From NCBI GenBank assembly GCA_964036155.1, contig OZ038423.1, positions 22,645,249-22,709,248 on the forward strand: 64,000 nt of DNA. Direction: 5' to 3'. The first letter of the stretch is position 1. Every line of letters starts with the position of its first letter. This DNA comes from Diploscapter coronatus. Lineage: Eukaryota > Nematoda > Chromadorea > Rhabditida > Rhabditidae. This document shows positions 61,254 through 64,000 of the stretch, one piece after another. A program made the position numbers and the translations under genes. The notes under the pieces were generated by a model. It was given only the letters and a program-made list of their open reading frames with translations. It made no database searches and was not told the DNA's origin.

Positions 61254-63967
61254 ATGCGACAATTATTCGATTCATTGAAGTTTATTTTATTGGTATTTTG
61301 CGTCAATGCAAACGTAGTTGAAAAGCGTAATATTCAAACGCCTCATGCAGGTAGGTTGCAAATTTTCTGGAAAATCGCATTGATTGATTAAAGTATGGTC
61401 AGCATATGCATCGTGAAAAATAATTATATTAGGTGATCCAAGAAAAATTCTTGAATGTCGCAAATTAGCATGCATGCTATTCTTTACTCTTTCTAGTCGT
61501 AGATTGAAAATAGCATCAAAGTTAGAGAATGCTAATGTTCAAATTCCAAGTGCTTATTGGATAACAGTATGAAAAGTAATTCCAGTTCTACCCCCCGTAC
61601 CTGAAGTCACACCTCCTCACCCCAATAATCCAGTAACTCATCCACGACCTCGACCTCCATCATTCTTGCCTCCAGTCGAAAAATCGGTCGACTTGAATTC
61701 CGACGGCAAACTGAGCCTATCTGAGATCCAATACGCCGCATTTGTGCACCACGGACTTTCGGGAACTGTCGTCGAGAGAATGTTCAGCGAGGTAATTGTG
61801 ATAAATATGACATTTTCTCATTTTTTGAATCGAGGCAAAGCCGCTGATAATTTGAAAATTTTCAGAATGTAATTCCAAAATTTTGAAACCTATCAATTTT
61901 AATCTAGCCACTCTAAACAATTCATTGATTTCAGACCGATAAAGACCACAATGGTTACTTGGATAGTTTGGAATTTGATTCGCTTCGAGTGAAAATTCTG
62001 GAAAGAGCTGAAAATGCTGCGCTACGATATTTGAAGGTTCATTTTCTCTAAAAATCAAGGGAATTTTTATTTTGCTAGAATGTCGATACCGATGGAGATA
62101 AATTATTGTCGTTGACTGAAGCTCAAAAATACATGCTCAAGGAGTACGGCATCGGTGAGGAATTTTACAACTATTTTATGTTCATTTAGGACTTTTTGGA
62201 AGACAGCAACTGTAACCACGAAATCAAACACTTCTCAAGGCAATTATAGTTCACTCGTTCTGAAACATAAAATATTTGCAGAAATGCAGTTTCTCAATCA
62301 AAAACCTTGCGTTTAGGCTCAAGAGATGTTGAGAGAATTTGGCTCTTGGTTGTGCCTGACACGAAGATCAAAATGGATGCAGCGCAATTCAGTAAGCTTC
62401 GACGACGAATCAGAGGAATGACGATCCGACTGGCAAGACAGATGATGAAGGTATCTTTAGCGTAAAGATTCTAGAAGTACGAGACAAGCATCAATCTAAT
62501 TGACGACGGAAAAATACATTAATACATTATGGAACAATTATTCATTAGTTAGATTGATGAGTATCTTACTTCTCCTAAACATTTACCTACCATGAAGTCG
62601 TGAAGTAAAACTTACTTTGTCCTGAATTTCCAGACAGTCGACCTGAATGGTGACGGCCATATTGCGATCGATGAAGCGCAAGCAATCGCTTTTGAGCAGG
62701 AAGGTATTGGAGCTGGTAGGTTTCAGGATTTCCTATGGATTTTATGAAGATCAAGTTATTTATTGCCATATGGAAATGATTATCTAAAGAGTAAAAGTAC
62801 TTAACTTCAGGCGACATCGCCCAAATGCTGATGTCCGTCGATGATAACAACGACGGCGAGCTGAATGCGCCTGAATTTGCCGACTTCGAGAGGATCGTTA
62901 GAGCTAGAGCGGTGGAAACGAGCCAGAAGGCATTGAAGGTTAATTTTTCAAAATATCATCAATAAACTATGGAAGAGTTCGCCAAAATATTCATGCCATT
63001 CACCTAATTTTTAGTCGGACTAAAATTTGCTCAGATCTTATAACAAAAATTAATTTGGCGACTGAAACATTCAATAATTCGATTACCCTCTTCCAGGTAG
63101 TAGATTCGGATAACAGTGGCACTCTAACGATGGATGAAGCGAAGAAAATCGCGTTTGAACATTACGGATTCGATGAGAAGGTGAAATTTTAAAAATCTTG
63201 CATTTTTTTTTAATTTGGAAAAAATTCAGATCCTCGGACCATTTTTCGGTCAGGCCGATGAAAATGAGGATGGTCAGTTGGATTACGTTGAGTTCGCCGG
63301 GTTCAGATCGGTGATTCGGGCGAAAGCAGTCAGTCTGGCGATCGAGGTTTTGAAGGTTTGATTTTAATCAATAAATTTAAACAAAAAATCAGGCTGTGTA
63401 TGAACTAGATGATTATCAGTATAATTTTCTTCACTAATCAATTTTTATACATACCGCTCTTAAATCTCTCAGAAAGTTTTAATGAAAACTCGATTTAAGT
63501 TATGAGCAAAAATGCATAAGATTTTTTCTGCAAGATAAAGATCGTCAGTAAAAATGAATTATGCACCATTTCTTCATAACTATATGGAAAAATTTGATAC
63601 TTCATCTAATTTTGCATTGGAATCCAGCAAAAACGAACGGAAATGATCTATCTATTTCCAATTTTAGTCATTGAATTTTTAGAAACATACAAAGTTTTGT
63701 GATTGGGCATCAAAATATGAAATCTTTAGCAAATCGACTACGACAACGATGGATTCATCAACCTTGAGGAAGCTGCGGATAAAACGAAACGGGAAGACGA
63801 TATGGACCCTACTGAGACCGCAATGCTCTTCAATATTGCTGATCAGGTTAACTGGCCCAGTTGTCTAATTATTCCACTTAATTGCCCTCAATTAATTTTC
63901 AATAACTTCAGAACAAGAGCGGGAAACTCGATAAAGTCGAATTAGCCGACTTCCTAAGGCTTGTCAG
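61254..63967 (+). CDS. Secreted multi-EF-hand calcium-binding protein (3' end outside window)
   Basis: Eleven exons within the window: 61254-61350, 61586-61791, 61935-62036, 62079-62154, 62317-62450, 62634-62715, 62811-62938, 63097-63180, 63230-63355, 63730-63846, 63912-63967 (donor at the edge). A signal peptide (FILLVFCVNA) and a Pro-rich linker come first. EF-hand loops then follow: DLNSDGKLSLSE, DKDHNGYLDSLE, DTDGDKLLSLTE, a degenerate one (PDTKIKMDAAQ), DLNGDGHIAIDE, DDNNDGELNAPE, DSDNSGTLTMDE, DENEDGQLDYVE, DYDNDGFINLEE and DQNKSGKLDKVE. Most exons carry one EF-hand, consistent with module duplication. A lumenal or extracellular calcium buffer or sensor is likely, as in the CREC or calumenin style, though no ER-retention signal can be checked. 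TTTCAG lies 5 nt before the ATG. Confidence 0.85.
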
Positions 63968-64000
63968 GTTAAGTGCTATTAAATTCGCCACGGATCATTT

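Noticed and set aside
1..64000. CRISPR arrays, bacterial operons, prophage or integron features
   Set aside because: None present; intron-rich genes and trans-splice-like acceptors show a nematode nuclear sequence.

Overview
The window looks like nuclear DNA of a nematode. It is AT-rich and its genes are split into many short exons. Acceptors of TTTCAG or TTTAG type sit 0-11 nt before the start codons of six genes, which suggests spliced-leader trans-splicing. The gene families are also typical of nematodes: abu/pqn-type Cys-Gln-rich protein, SXP/RAL-2, ShKT, CHK-kinase-like, EB-module protein, and a kinesin-1 with the KPIRPGQ tail. I cannot name the species. Exon models were built by hand from splice consensus, reading-frame closure and family similarity. 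In the models given, exon lengths and phases close, except where ambiguity is stated.

Layout from left to right. A palindromic element (1-172) is followed by the 3' part of a USP30-like deubiquitinase gene on the minus strand (913-9079, running off the left edge). Its 5.6-kb intron contains a complete plus-strand Cys-Gln-rich pharyngeal-cuticle-type gene (2885-5441). A divergent plus-strand mrg-1 (MRG15) orthologue occupies 9977-13271. Three minus-strand genes follow: a secreted SXP/RAL-2 protein (14939-16637), a secreted multi-ShKT protein (17993-20521) and a 686-residue organic anion transporter, OATP/SLCO (21712-28855), with a dead Tc1-like transposon in one intron. Next is an AT-rich gap holding a 0.73-kb coding palindrome (31287-32012).

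The rest is mostly on the plus strand: a CHK-kinase-like protein (32467-34463); kinesin-1 heavy chain, unc-116 (37497-45153, 21 exons); ATP synthase epsilon (48059-48456); a small Gly/Cys-rich membrane protein (50273-51175); a secreted Lustrin/EB-module protein with tandemly amplified exon pairs (51413-58792); a ligand-gated-channel-like membrane segment lacking its extracellular domain (59107-60403); and a secreted multi-EF-hand protein cut by the right edge (61254-63967).

These neighbours do not form a pathway and their spacing does not suggest an operon. Four points stand out. Five introns need a GC donor, including two consecutive ones in the transporter. Exon-pair amplification in the EB gene has near-identical or identical introns. 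A long palindrome has both arms open in the same peptide frame. Several foldback elements lie in introns and intergenic DNA.
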